Shown here piece by piece: positions 47,201 through 59,533 of a stretch of DNA of 64,000 bases. The first letter of the stretch is position 1, and every line of letters starts with the position of its first letter. A program made the translations under genes and the position numbers. The DNA comes from Pelecanus crispus (taxonomy: Eukaryota > Chordata > Aves > Pelecaniformes > Pelecanidae). The notes beneath the pieces were generated by a model. The model saw only the letters and a list, made by a program, of their open reading frames with translations. It had not been told where the DNA came from and searched no databases. The stretch lies in contig NC_134656.1 in the NCBI RefSeq assembly GCF_030463565.1, forward strand, positions 3,334,501-3,398,500. Direction: 5' to 3'.

Positions 47201-49393
47201 GTCCCCAGGCACAGCCAGAGGCTGGGAGGTGTCGAGCGGTTTCAGGAGTCGCTTGCTTCCCAGGACACACTGACTCTTCCATGTTGTATTTCTCTCCTGG
47301 AGGCACCATCCAAAATGTGATCCCCACGTCTACTGCTGGATCTGCCCGTGGCTTTGTCTGCAACCTTCAGCAACAGATGTCTCTTCTCAGCACTTCAGTC
47401 TTCCCCCCGTTAAACCAGAGATGCTAAAGCACATCTACTGCCTGAGGAATCCTGCTTCGGCACGTTAAGATCTCCATAAAAAAGCGCTATCTAAACGTCC
47501 AGACGCGCTACGTAAACGCGAGGGCTTTTTCAAGCCCGCAAACAGCAATCCCCGAGTGTTGCTCTTGGAAGAGGAAGAGGAGATGTGTGATAACGGAGCC
47601 ACTGGAAACCTGCAGAAAAGTTTGGGAAAGGCAGCCAGAGAGGCAGGATAAAACGTAGGGCAAGAACAGTGGAAGAGGAAGGAAAAGCCAGCTGAAAAAA
47701 GGGAGGACAAAAGAAGGAGCAGCATGAACAAAGATGGAAAAATAAACCTGCCAAGACAACTGGTTATCTCTCCTTGCACTGACGGTGCAGACAGATCTTG
47801 GAAGGCTGCCTGGCATGTCTTTGGTTGGCGCGTGAAAGAAGAACCCATGTCACTTCCCCCACTCGCTAAAACCTTGCCTCCATGGCAATAACTCATTCCT
47901 TGGAAATGGTGAGAGCAGTTTATTTGCATATACTGTTTAAAAACTGTCCGCTAAATTGACTTTAAACCAGCCAGTGAGGTATTTTATACAACTCGTCCAA
48001 CCTGCTGGCGTGATCTGGCGGATCGTTTCCCCTCTCTGCTCCCCCCTTCCCATTCCCACCCGCCGCCCGCCCTGCTTCCTTGAGACCATAAAGCCTCCAA
48101 AATGCCTCCCCAGCCAAGGGCTGCGACCACGCGTGTGCGTCTACGCCAAAAACCAGGGAGGCGATCTCCGCTTCGGTGAATTACTGCAATATAGATAACG
48201 ATCCGACGGGAGCTGTGGTTATCCTGCTGCTCCTTCGCAGTAACCAGACTTTTCCCATTACTAGCAGCACTTAGGACGGTCAGAATCGCTTTTAAAATAC
48301 GTCTGTTGACAAATAAATCGTCTGTTTCGGTTTGGAAAGTGAAAGTGTTACCAACGGTTTGCATTTTTTGAAGAGATTTGGGAAACTGGAGGGCTCGTTC
48401 TGGCCAAACGTATTTAATTTTTTCTGGAGGGAAAACCTCCAAAGGGAAACTAGTTTCATGAAGGTTTGGTGCGGGGTTCTTCCTCTCCCATTTCACAAAG
48501 ACTTAGGGAAAAGTTAGAAAGGGGGAGACAGAGAGAAGGAATTTCCCCGAGTGCTTTTGGGGGAAAGAATCTTTGCATTTTATGCAACGCCGGTGCCAAA
48601 GGTCGGCTTTGGGCAGTGGCGTGGCGCTGCCCCGGGTATCCCAGCTCGGGATATGGATAGATATATATATATATACCTGCGTTTGCGCCGGCCCCGCTGT
48701 TCACAGTGGGCAGCCTGGGCTTAAGAGTGTCTGTAAGTATTTGAATGACTTCACTTGAGCAGTTCGTGCTGTCTAGCTGCTGCCCAGCCTATTCCAGAGT
48801 TTATCTTAATTAATGACCATCACCGGTGCAAACGTCCTTGCTGGAACACATCGGTAAGAACCGGCACGTTTAAATAACCGACTGCAGGCCAGAAATAAGC
48901 TCGATAAGAGTTTTTTCTTTCTTTTTTCCCCCGTGGCGGACAGGAATTCCGTGTGTCCCCCCTTTCCTGTGCCGTCCCCGGTGCGCAGCGACCGCGGATG
49001 GCCCGGGGCGGTGGCACCGGGACCCGGGACCGTGCTCCTGCCCCCCCCCCCCCCCCCGCCCCCCGAGGAGGGGCCCGGCCCGGCCGCATCCCGGCCGCTG
49101 CCCGGGGGAGCAGCGAGCACCGCCCGCGCCCGCACCCGCACCCGCACCCGCACCCGCGCCGGGGCGGCGCTGGGGCCGCCGGAGCCCCCGCCCGAAGCCG
49201 CGTCTGTGCCAGGAGCTGCCCCCGGCTGAGCCTGCCCGAGGCTGGGGGGCTCCCGGGGCCGGGAGGGGACCGGCTGGGGGTGCGGGCCGGGGGGGGTCCC
49301 GGGGCCAGCGCTGCGAGCAGGGCAGCGGCTTTCCCGGGAGCGGCCGCAGCCTTACCTGGACCAGTACGGCTCCGCGCCGCCGTCCCGCCTCAT
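29062..49393 (-). CDS. SLC17A9: Vesicular nucleotide transporter VNUT (SLC17A9), 13 coding exons
   Basis: The product is a 12-helix major facilitator of the SLC17 anion-transporter family that loads ATP and other nucleotides into secretory vesicles using the membrane potential. Thirteen exons on the minus strand join with GT/AG ends and matching phases: 49393-49356, 40446-40249, 38174-38035, 36815-36716, 35605-35475, 34654-34558, 33628-33532, 31407-31320, 31002-30968, 30424-30309, 29875-29820, 29364-29335, 29225-29062. They total 1,290 bp, or 429 residues plus TAG, close to the 436 or so of human VNUT. The first-helix motif YCAR (Arg34) and Arg118 in SSRFLMG are the conserved SLC17 arginines. 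GGHISDQIGGEKV is the MFS loop 2-3 signature. An in-frame ATG at 49450 would add 19 residues; I prefer 49393 because it has G at -3 and gives the family length. Identification rests on remembered similarity along the whole protein and on synteny with GID8. Confidence 0.95.
29335..29364 (-). CDS. SLC17A9: SLC17A9 exon 12 (30-bp microexon)
   Basis: A 30-bp exon with acceptor TTTACAG and donor CTAG|GTAAGG. It encodes VGNTGGALL and the flanking split Gly codons, matching the human VANTAGALAG stretch. Its phases join exons 11 and 13 without adjustment, so the microexon is well supported despite its size. Confidence 0.9.
   Translation of the reverse strand: MLGIQVEPS
29456..29547 (-). pseudogene. 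Degraded extra copy of SLC17A9 exon 8 in intron 11
   Basis: Ninety-two bases here align without gaps to 31310-31401, covering most of exon 8, its donor site and six intron bases. There are 10 differences, and on the plus strand every one is A or T in the true exon and G or C in the copy. The exon-8 frame stays open but reads [17 protein letters not shown], with Asn-Ser, Trp-Gly, Leu-Ser, Ser-Arg and Asn-Ser changes. The donor GT survives as GTGGGA, but there is no polypyrimidine tract and the acceptor end has diverged. Exon 8 phases (0 in, 1 out) do not fit the phase-1 intron 11, so inclusion would break the frame. It is best read as a non-functional pseudo-exon. Confidence 0.85.
29820..29875 (-). 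CDS. SLC17A9: SLC17A9 exon 11
   Basis: 56 bp, residues 347-366: [20 protein letters not shown]. Acceptor CACTAG, donor [18 protein letters not shown] is a signature of the C-terminal half of SLC17 proteins. Confidence 0.94.
30309..30424 (-). CDS. SLC17A9: SLC17A9 exon 10: helix 9 and start of helix 10
   Basis: 116 bp, residues 309-347. Acceptor TCTTCCAG, donor CACAG|GTAACG. It encodes [17 protein letters not shown] and [13 protein letters not shown], both typical of VNUT. The last two bases complete a Ser codon in exon 11. Confidence 0.95.
30968..31002 (-). CDS. SLC17A9: SLC17A9 exon 9 (35 bp)
   Basis: A very short exon encoding the rest of a Gly codon plus [11 protein letters not shown], the loop between helices 8 and 9. 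Acceptor CTTCCAG, donor CAG|GTAAGA. Both phases fit exons 8 and 10 exactly, and the human protein has an equivalent segment (GYRAITVRKLMQ). Confidence 0.92.
31320..31407 (-). CDS. SLC17A9: SLC17A9 exon 8: helix 8
   Basis: 88 bp, residues 268-297, phase 0 in and phase 1 out. Acceptor CCTTTTAG|GGTTGG, donor CAGG|GTAAGA. It reads [16 protein letters not shown] then [14 protein letters not shown], nearly identical to human. A degraded second copy of this exon lies about 1.85 kb further downstream in intron 11. Confidence 0.95.
31408..33531 (-). other. SLC17A9 intron 7 with candidate non-coding element
   Basis: A 2.1-kb intron. The segment about 32580-32880 is AT-rich, free of repeats, and carries TTATTAAAATG, CAGATGG, GGTAAATTACTG and similar cores, quite unlike its GC-rich surroundings. 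It is a possible intronic enhancer; no coding or transposon sequence is seen. Confidence 0.35.
33532..33628 (-). CDS. SLC17A9: SLC17A9 exon 7: helix 7
   Basis: 97 bp, residues 235-267. Acceptor TTTTCAG, donor GAAG|GTAAGG. It encodes helix 7 and the highly conserved [18 protein letters not shown] segment, one of the strongest matches to human VNUT. Confidence 0.95.
34558..34654 (-). CDS. SLC17A9: SLC17A9 exon 6: central cytoplasmic loop
   Basis: 97 bp, residues 203-235. Acceptor CCCTGCAG, donor ATG|GTAGGC. It reads [12 protein letters not shown] through [13 protein letters not shown]. The VPW-LF-K pattern agrees with the human loop between helices 6 and 7, whereas the first half is divergent, as expected for this loop. 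Confidence 0.93.
35475..35605 (-). CDS. SLC17A9: SLC17A9 exon 5
   Basis: 131 bp, residues 159-203. Acceptor CTTGCAG, donor AAAG|GTAAGT. It encodes the rest of helix 5, the conserved [16 protein letters not shown] segment and helix 6, ending KYLLSEK. Confidence 0.95.
35928..36244 (+). mobile_element. CR1 LINE 3' fragment, SLC17A9 intron 4
   Basis: About 315 bases that align closely with 45650-45960, with fewer than about 20 differences, so the two belong to the same recently active CR1 subfamily. It is 5'-truncated and ends with ATTCTGTGATTCTATG. Confidence 0.93.
36716..36815 (-). CDS. SLC17A9: SLC17A9 exon 4
   Basis: 100 bp, residues 126-159, starting [17 protein letters not shown] and ending GTGSQFG. 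Acceptor CTCGCAG, donor TTTGG|GTAAGT. It covers the end of helix 4, the cytoplasmic loop and the start of helix 5, and matches the human segment with few substitutions. Confidence 0.95.
37171..37264. repeat. 31-bp tandem repeat, 3 copies, SLC17A9 intron 3
   Basis: Copies start at 37171, 37202 and 37233 and share GTTT-AAAA-GCGGAAAATCAAACAGGA with a few substitutions. The repeat sits in the same intron as the 54-bp minisatellite, about 225 bp away. Confidence 0.85.
37489..38030. repeat. 54-bp minisatellite in SLC17A9 intron 3
   Basis: Ten copies of a core GACAGGGGTCTCAAGG... start at 37523, 37577, 37631, 37685, 37739, 37793, 37847, 37905, 37967 and 38021. Spacing is 54 bp, except 58 and 62 where the internal GACA run lengthens. 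Each unit combines a unique part with a (GACA)n microsatellite. The last unit runs directly into the donor of SLC17A9 exon 3. Since 54 is divisible by 3, long spurious ORFs cross the array on both strands. Confidence 0.95.
38035..38174 (-). CDS. SLC17A9: SLC17A9 exon 3: loop 2-3, helices 3 and 4
   Basis: 140 bp, residues 79-126, acceptor CTTCCAG|AATAGG, donor CAAG|GTGAGA. It supplies the rest of the MFS loop 2-3 signature (IGGEKV), helix 3 ([18 protein letters not shown]) and helix 4 with [11 protein letters not shown] (Arg118). The donor is the boundary of a 54-bp minisatellite that fills much of the following intron. Confidence 0.95.
39545..40114 (+). mobile_element. Solo LTR of an endogenous retrovirus, SLC17A9 intron 2
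   Basis: A 570-bp element beginning TGTCCTGGTTTCGGCTGGG and ending AAACCACGACA, with TG...CA termini. It is flanked by a perfect 5-bp target duplication CCCTC (39540-39544 and 40115-40119). Internal signals on the plus strand are TATATAAA at 39803-39810 and ATTAAA at 39978-39983; a TTA/ATT microsatellite lies between them. No internal retroviral genes are present, so it is a recombined solo LTR. It is antisense to SLC17A9 and ends 134 bp from the exon-2 donor. A 5-bp duplication fits ERVL-type integration, but the family is not proved. Confidence 0.93.
40249..40446 (-). CDS. SLC17A9: SLC17A9 exon 2: helix 1 and helix 2
   Basis: 198 bp, residues 13-79. The acceptor is preceded by a pyrimidine tract ending TCGCAG and the donor is CA|GTACTG. 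It encodes transmembrane helix 1 with the YCAR motif carrying the essential SLC17 arginine (Arg34), a short lumenal loop with HFSWDKKQ, and helix 2 with [11 protein letters not shown]. It ends at GGHISDQ, which continues into exon 3. A solo LTR ends only 134 bp beyond the donor. Confidence 0.95.
44778..44940 (-). mobile_element. CR1 LINE 3' fragment (inverted), SLC17A9 intron 1
   Basis: Reads as the reverse complement of a CR1 3' end: AGAATCCCAGAACGCTTTGG, then GTTGGAAGGGCCCTTTAGGG and CCCAACCCCTGCAGTG. It belongs to a different and probably older subfamily than the two plus-strand copies. It lies in the same orientation as SLC17A9 transcription. Confidence 0.85.
45385..45960 (+). mobile_element. 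CR1 LINE 3' fragment, SLC17A9 intron 1
   Basis: About 575 bases of the 3' end of a CR1 element, 5'-truncated. It shows typical phrases (TTTTGGGCCCCTCAGTACAA, GTGTCCAGAGAAGGGCA, GAGGGGAGACCTCATCGCTC) and ends in the octamer-like tail ATTCTATGATTCTGTGATTC. Part of the second reading frame's C-terminus is still open (residues [17 protein letters not shown]). It is antisense to SLC17A9. Confidence 0.93.
48658..48677. repeat. Short (AT)n microsatellite
   Basis: ATAGATATATATATATATAC in SLC17A9's upstream half of intron 1. Confidence 0.85.
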
Positions 49394-49450
49394 GCCGCCG
49401 TGCTCGGCGCTGCACAGCGGCGCATTCCTGCCGCCGCCGCCCGCGGCCAT
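49356..49450 (-). CDS. SLC17A9: SLC17A9 exon 1 (first coding exon)
   Basis: From the ATG at 49393 this exon reads [12 protein letters not shown] plus two bases of an Arg codon, then the donor GTAAGG. The tail YWSR followed by PE from exon 2 matches the human WSRPE junction. A second in-frame ATG at 49450 would prefix 19 residues beginning MAAGGGG; it has C at -3 and G at +4, a weaker context. The same frame stays open about 300 codons further upstream through a 13-bp GC-rich repeat, so automatic prediction may wrongly extend this N-terminus. The exon lies in a CpG island, consistent with a promoter-proximal first exon. Confidence 0.85.
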
Positions 49451-49574
49451 GCGGGCAGCGCCTTCCGCCTCCGCCGCCTCACATCGCGGCGGCCGCCGGC
49501 TCCCTCCCCCCGCCGCGCCGCGGCCACGTGTCAGCGCCTCCCGCCGCCCCCGGGGCCCGCACAGCGCCCGGGGA

Positions 49575-50130
49575 CCGCTCCCGGTACCCCCTGCCCGTGC
49601 CCGCTCCCGGTACCCGCTCCCGGTACCCGCTCCCGGTACCCGCTGCCCGTACCCTCTCCCGGTACCCGCTACCCGTACCCGCTGCCCGTGCCCCCTGCCC
49701 GTACCCTCTCCCGGTACCCCCTGCCCGTACCCTCTCCCGGTACCCGCTACCCGTACCCGCTGCCCGTGCCCGCTGCCCGTACCCTCTCCCGGTACCCGCT
49801 CCCCGTACCCGCTGCCCGTGCCCCCTGCCCGTGCCCGCACCCGCTCCCGGTACCCGCTACCCGTACCCGCTGCCGGTACCCCCTGCCCGTACCCGCTGCC
49901 TGTGCCCGCACCCACTGCCGGTACCCGCTCCCCCCTGCCCGTACCCCCTGCCCGTAGCCGCTGCCCGTACCCCCTGCCCGTGCCCGCTCCCGGTACCCGC
50001 TCCCGGTACCCCCTGCCCGTGCCCGCTCCCGGTACCCGCTCCCGGTACCCCCCTGCCCGCTGCCCGTACCCGCTCCCGGTACCCGCTCCCGGTACCCCCT
50101 GCCCGTACCCGCTGCCCGTACCCGCTGCCG
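49575..50130. repeat. 13-bp GC-rich minisatellite upstream of SLC17A9 exon 1
   Basis: Roughly 42 imperfect copies of a 13-base unit of the type GCTCCCGGTACCC / GCTGCCCGTACCC, with CCT, TCT and GCT starts alternating. Because 13 leaves remainder 1 on division by 3, each frame reads the same cycle of peptides (PLPVPAPGTRSRY). Both strands are stop-free over long distances and give false ORFs of over 300 codons. The array ends about 120 bases upstream of the longest SLC17A9 start candidate. Confidence 0.93.
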
Positions 50131-50460
50131 GGGCAGTCTCGAACCAGCGGTGCCGGGTGCACGGCCCGGGAAGGCGCCCGGCCCAGGCGGGGGTGTGTGT
50201 CTGTGTCTGTCTGTCTGTCTGTGTCATTTTCTTCATCACCCACAAACTTGTAGAGGTTTTTTTCTCTTTTTCTGTCTTTTTTTCTGTTTGTTTTTTTTTT
50301 TTTCCCCCTCCTCCGGTAAGCACGGACACCTCCATCGGCAAAATGGAGCGGGGTTAACGGAGGGGACTGAGCAGGGTCCCTCCTCTCCCTCGCGTACCTG
50401 GCAAGCGCGACTTTACACGCGCTGTTGGCGACACGGCCCCCCGCTCCGCCAGCTGTCATA

Positions 50461-53159
50461 GCTTTGCCAGCAGAAAAGTCTCCATCTCTGCTTTTTAAGG
50501 ATTAGGACTGAATATATTCCCCTCCAAAGAATTTAAGGGGAAAAAAAAATAGGAATGGGTATTGTTGCAGCTTGATTGAACTCTGTTGGATAGAGCTGAC
50601 GCCTTGCTGTAAGTATCTGAGAGAGATAATCAGAGTCCTTTACGGAGACAGGTAATTAAAATGATGGTTATCGCAGTCCAAACAAGAGGACTCGCCTCAG
50701 GAATCTGAATGGGCAGGCGGCGGAGCTTTGTGAAGACATCATGCAGGTGATTCCGTGACCGACAGCAGCTTGGATGCAGGCAGGGCCAAACTCCAGGTCA
50801 GCAATGGCCGGAGGAGCTCCTGCACGGCCCTCGGGAAAGGTACCGGAGCGTCTGGGCTCCACCAAAAAGTACAGGGCGCAGGTGCAGGGCAGGCATCTCC
50901 CCTCTGCCGCTCCTGCAGCCAGCAGACTGGAAATGCTCGTTAAAATTAAGCCTGCAGCAGACTACAGTTTAGCTAACTCACCCATGCTTCTCCTACCAGG
51001 AATACTTTGCAGGTCCCTGAAGAGCAGTTAGCTACTTAAGAGGGGTAACAGTATTATCAAGCTAAACCTTAGAGAATGAAATAGCAAAAGGTTCCTCACA
51101 CACTACAGAGACAACTCCAGAAGAAGGAGGTCACCAGCGCTGACATAAGAAAAAAAAAAAAAAGAAAAGAAAAAAAAAAATCATACTTTGTCCTTTGCTT
51201 CAGCGCTTCTTCCTCAGAGGAGAGAGATCTCCCCCAAAAGGCCTGCAGCATAGTCACACACAGTCGCCCAGACCTGCTACCAACAGAGAAAAGAACTACA
51301 AGCAGCTTCGGGGCAAGTGGAAACTGAGGGGAACCGTGTGTAGTAACCACAGGGCTTAGCCTTCACCCAGTTGTAGGCTTTCCTCCCTTTATTTGGACAG
51401 GAAACTGGAAACTATAAAGAATTTTTATTGACTCTGCTACTGTGCCCGTTTCCAGAAGAGGGAGCCAAGTCATGGTAAAATGCAGCCAAAAATCAAAACC
51501 ATTGTTCAGTATGGGATTTTTTTAAATAGCGTATATGTTTGGAGTTAATTTGAGGCAGAAGGGGAGATGAGGGCTGATGTAACTAAAGAAGTGAAATGCG
51601 TGTAATAAGCTCAGAGAAGAACTGAAGAGATTTGGGCAGGCTACAGTACTCACAGATACGGAATGCTTATTAACTCACACCCGCGTATGAGTTACTACAA
51701 GCCTCACTGCTGTGGGATGCGAGCACCTCCAACACAGAAACTGCAACGCTGGCTACTAACTTACTAAAATTAGGATTCAATTTGGAAATTAAGTACGTCA
51801 CACAAAGTTTTATTTGTTGTACTCTTCAGTTCCTCTCCTTGTACTGCTCGGCATCACCTCTTCAATGAATAGCTGCTTTGACTAATTTGCTTCTCGCGTA
51901 AGCAGCTAGTTTCACTGTCAAAAATAGCTGCAGTTAAAAAAAAGCGAGCGTAACAGCCATCACATGCACATAAGTAAGTTTAAAAAGTAAAGACACAAAC
52001 ATCCTTCCTTTTACTGCTGCATAATTTTCTAGGAGCAAGCCTCCCACTAACCTGATTAAACGGCAAATGGAATCAGTTGAGAAGACAGGTGCTGACTAAA
52101 GAAAATCCTATGCAAGAACACAATCTCCTCTAGTTTTTCCTGCGTTAACCTTAACCTGTCAAAAGATTAAGCCAATCAAAAGATTATTGAGTTAATATTT
52201 GAGCGTGAGATTTACTATCACCGACGTTTATCCAGACAATGGACGTATTATTTGAAGATTTTATGAAGTTAAGCACAGATCAAGACCAAACCTTGAAGGG
52301 GTGTGAATGGAGAAACAGGCGCACACATCGCGTAAAGGACAGCTGCTGTCTCCTGGACGGACAGGCCAACTGTAGCTTGAAAGCCCCCTGCTAACCAAGA
52401 GCAGTTTCAATGCGACTCGTCCGCAGTCACAAGAAAACGCACGTGGTTTCTAGCACCAAATAACGCAACTTCGCAAAACCACTGCAGCCAGCCATATGCT
52501 GAAAAATAAGCAAATGATCAGAGAATTGAGACTGCTTTTAAGTGAACAGCAACTGCCATGCAGAAATTGATCCAGGTGGGTGTAAGGTGGCAGGATGTTG
52601 CTGGAACCCCTATGTAACAGGAGGAGCAGGACAGAATGCACAGGGCTTTCTGCTTCTGAGGTGCCTGATCGTATCGACGTGGAGCCCACCGGTACTTCGG
52701 CCAATCTTGTCCTTATTGTAATTATATGAAGACAGGAGGGGAGAGGAAAAGAATAAAAATACTTTCTAGCACCTAGACACGTCCATTGAGAAATACAAAT
52801 CCTTTTGAGGGTGCTATTCATAAGCTTTGTGTTCTGTCTCTGCACAGCTGAGCACACAAAGCGAACGAGCTGACGGGCAGGGCTGGGGACACCGTTGCTC
52901 ATGCAACAGCTATAAACCCTGCTCGCCCCTTTTCGTCACCAACTTTATAGCAGAAACACTGACCGGTGACGTTGCTTCTAGATGGAAGAGAGATCTACCG
53001 TGCAGGTCAGAACCCGTCTCAACTTGCTGTAGCCTAAAGGCAGATTTAGGGCAAAACATGACTCCCTATCCTTTCCTATTCTTCGAGGTAAGTATCTCAA
53101 GGATGCTTTCAGCTGCTGTTGACAGCAGGAGGCCCCATTTCCAGTGAAGATAAGACACA
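50461..53159. other. Spacer between SLC17A9 promoter and GID8 3' end
   Basis: No gene recognised. An A-rich patch (51150-51180) and AT-rich segments of mixed sequence are present. On the minus strand, AATAAA signals occur at about 51392-51387, 51430-51425 and 51816-51811. If GID8 uses a distal site, its 3' UTR could reach here. Confidence 0.4.
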
Positions 53160-56100
53160 CAGGGATCACGCTCCAACTCAATTTAATAAGCTTCGTAACG
53201 AACTTGGACAGAAAGTGGTTTGAAATAAGTCGAGCAACACTCATCTACTAGTCAAGGATTTTTTTTAAGTAATGCTTTTAAGCTTATACTCAAGCATACA
53301 AAGCATGAATTTTTACAAATTAAAAACAATAAAATCATCCTAGAATAATGCAACGGCTTCCCCTATATGTACAAGGAGCAGAAAGGAGACAGAATTCTTC
53401 CCAGGTAATTTCACACACCTTAAATGCTACATAAGTGCTCTCCACATTCATTTCAGTTTTTTCTTTTAGTGTGGGTGGAAGGAGCTAAAAGTGTTTCAAT
53501 GAAATCATCTTAAAGAGAGAGGTACTTCACCTGGTTTCAAGCTGTGTACGTTTGCGTCTTCAAAAGTCTTGAGAGGAAATGCTTTACTTAAAATTCTGCT
53601 GTTAGTTTCTGTGCAGCAGCCTCTGTTTTTCCAGCTACATAAAATTAAACAGTTCAGTAAGTATTTCTCAGAAAGTACCACCAGCACTTCATCTTCATGG
53701 AAACCCGTTATCCCCCACCCTTCACAAATGACTCCATTGTACAACAGAAGCAACCACAGTTTAGCTTAGATTTGACAGGCAGAAAAGAAACACGGTACCA
53801 GCGAGGAGGACAGTTACTGGGGAGGTGACAGGTTTTGGAAAAAGAGAGAGATTTGTAGCCTCATCAAAACACACTCAATAAACAGCCTTTCTGCAGAGGC
53901 ATGTAAGACAGGATATTTTACAACCCAACTTCTTCATGTCCATAGCATTAATGAAAGAAAATCTTACTTGCTTTCAACAAAGGAAAGGTTGGAGGAATGA
54001 GTGTAGTGTACCACGTTTAATTACCAGACTTGCTTGCCACCGTTGAGTTTGGAACAAATCTTCTTACAAAAGTTATTTTCATATTGTTCTAAATTAAGTG
54101 GAACAAAATACGTATTTTTTTACACTAAAGCAAACTGATCAGAGTGGCATTTAACAATATTTGTTAAAGTGGTTATCTAACAAAAATGGGTTAACAAAAT
54201 CCCATTCATTAGTAGTCACCAAATAAGACATTTCTCATGCATATGACAAAAGTTCATTCGTGTACTGAGAGGTCTGTTTACTGTGTACAATATTTCCATA
54301 AATTATAATATGTTTCACAGCCCCTACCATTCAAGAGTATTTCAAACAGATTATATATTATATTTGTATATGCAAACTATTTTATATACACTAATATAAA
54401 GATCCTTAGAAGTACCATTATCACTACCTCTATGCTTTCACTAAAATGCATAGCTTTCGAATATTTTCTTGCAGTTACCAAAAACTTTACAGATTAAAGC
54501 TGCTTATCAATGTGGCATGTTCATAAAAACAAAGTGAAATAGTTCTATACTAATTTTATATTAAACCCCTTAAAAACCGTGGCTTTTTTAAATGGAAAAA
54601 AAAACCAAGCTAGTGAAAATTCAAGTAATCTATGCTCAGTCTTTGCCCAAATACTATATGAAATTAATGTAGCGTTCTAGAAGTACACTGAACTTCTCAA
54701 CCAGGACTGTAATACTGCATTTCTCATGGAGAAAAATGCTAGCCATGCCACAAAAACGCACCACTTTCCACTTCATCTGGGAGAAGCTTTAGATGAGATT
54801 TAACAACACACGTGTCAGAACAGAGGAAAAGCTGATCCGTTATATGCAAAGAAATTAAGAGCTATTCCAGTTTTCTTTCTGCAGTTTGTTATTAAACAAA
54901 GTTACATTAACCATACAGTTTCTCACAAACTAAAAGTTATACATGGTTTTCAGACATCAGCCGACTGGAAAAACCCCCCCGCCCCCCAAAAAATTAAAAA
55001 AAAAAAAAACAACAACAAAAAAAACCCAACAAAAAACCCCCCCACAACTGTTAAAAGTTCGGTGTTAGAATAACCAGCCTTGGTGAAGGAAAGTCATACC
55101 GCTCTGTAGTTGGGGGCCTACTGATAGCTTGTTTGTTATGTATAAACTTTAAGACCTCCATACCAGAAATGCCTTAAAGTGGAGAACAGAACGATCAGTA
55201 ATAAATGATAACAAATCACTTTGTTATACCCATCATCTAGCTTAACCTTGGCGCTCTGCATCTCTAATAGCTGCTTAACAAACAATGGTTTCCCCCACAA
55301 AAAATAGCTACACAAGTAAACAGTGTTCACAGTAATGCAATCAGTAACAGGTTTTGTTAGTTTCTGTAAGTCAGGTGTATCTGCAAAGCTTTATACAGTT
55401 TAATGCGTAAGTATTCCAGTAAAATTAAGTGAAAACTAAGTTTCATTCTACAGGGTAATATCTACCATACAAGACTAGATTATGTACAGTATGGGACTGG
55501 TGTGACAACTGCCATGGTCTCACGATGTTAAGCTATTTCACCCATCAGCTCGGTCTTTGTTCAGCAAATCTGTGATAACTTGATATACAGACCTAAAAAT
55601 CTAGAGATCGATTTGGCAAGATTAGTGCTTACTACCACTGGATACATACCAGTGTACAGTGCTGCAAAACTGAGTCGACCAGCACATCCCATACCCAGAA
55701 GATTACAATTTGTTGACTTGAAAGTCTGGACTTCACATGTAAAACATTAAACCTATAATCCTAACTGGAGTGAGGACAGTCAGTAAACAAATACAGGTGA
55801 AGATGAACTGCATCTCTTCAGAAAGGTATGGAAGAATTGAGAAAATGGAAATTTCTGGTTTTAGACAGCCCTGCTCTGCTCAGCTCAAGGCATAAAAACA
55901 GCCCAAGTAGCTCTAAAACTACGATTCTTATTCGGCAAGCATAAAGGCAGATCCTGCACAAGACGATGCACCAGAGGCTTCAATGAGCATCTCTCCCCCC
56001 ACTTAATTTCCTAACACAAGCATGTCTTTCAGCTTACAAACATCCAGTGGCCTTCAAAGCTTTAGTAGAATCACCGCAGTGTCTACAGCTACAAATTTAA

Positions 56101-56834
56101 TATAGCAGGGGAAAGGCCCGTTACAAAACCCCTCATGCCTCTGGGGGCCATTTTGGTCATTCGTGAAAATTAAGGGGAAAAAAAAAAAATTATTTCCAAC
56201 AATACTCCTCCTGAAAAGATGGGTCACTGATCCATTATGAACATAGCTCTCACCATATAAAGCACCAAAAAGTCAGAAACAAGGAAAAAAAAAGTCCTTA
56301 AATTATGATTTACAAGTTTGTACACTATTTCCTAAGCAAAAGGTTGACCTTACTGCAAAGTTTATAGATGAAAACTTGACCAGTTACTTTTAAGGGGAAT
56401 GTATATCTGGCTATAACTTAAAGGTAGAAAATATTCACTGTTCTATATACACATTTCAAACAGGAGACAGTTAAACTTAACTGAATAGTTGCCAATATAA
56501 CTCCGTATTAACTCACTGGCCACTAAACTAGGCATCAGTAGCCAATTAGAAAGCTTGAGTTCTGTACTTTTAAAAATGCTATTTTTCCTGTCCTGTTTAA
56601 TTGGTTTTTAAAAATGTATTATAGTGCATAGCCTAAGTCAGACTTTCAAAGAGATACAGCGCCTTTCAATGCAGTTTTTGCAGCATTTAAAAGGGACTTT
56701 TCTCCCTTCAAATTAGATGTTCATTGAAAAATCTGAATTGAGTGCTGTACTGTAGTAAAAATATTTCAGTCACAGACTGATATAAATGTATACTGTGCAG
56801 TACTAAGATTGTTTGATGTCCATCTGCACACGTT
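53160..56834 (-). other. GID8: Probable long 3' UTR of GID8
   Basis: This 3.7-kb stretch after the GID8 stop is AT-rich and has no exon structure in either direction, like the long 3' UTRs common for this gene class. On the minus strand an ATTAAA at 53187-53182 is followed within about 20 bases by a GT-rich run (CCTGTGTGTC), a plausible cleavage context. An A- and C-homopolymer-rich patch occupies 54974-55045. The 3' end is inferred, not proved. Confidence 0.4.

Positions 56835-59533
<2,699 letters not shown>

Larger units (their letters stand above)
40447..49355 (-). other. SLC17A9 intron 1 (8.9 kb)
   Basis: Holds two CR1 fragments and an AT-rich block at about 43260-43800 that may be regulatory. 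No additional exon was found: no open frame here resembles VNUT and exon 1 joins exon 2 perfectly in phase. Confidence 0.8.
48950..50460 (-). promoter_or_regulatory. SLC17A9: CpG-rich 5' region of SLC17A9
   Basis: GC- and CpG-dense DNA surrounds exon 1 (49356-49450). It includes C17 at 49041-49057, a CCCGCA hexamer run at about 49127-49160, and the 13-bp minisatellite further upstream. No TATA box was identified; the transcription start probably lies between about 49,450 and 49,560 or within the repeat. Confidence 0.55.

Noticed and set aside
48953-50357. Open frames of 240-334 codons on both strands, rich in Pro/Arg/Tyr
   Set aside because: They arise because the 13-bp GC-rich repeat has no stops in any frame; all frames read the same cycling peptide and there is no domain. 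Only the short minus-strand piece at 49356-49393 (or 49450) is credible, as SLC17A9 exon 1.
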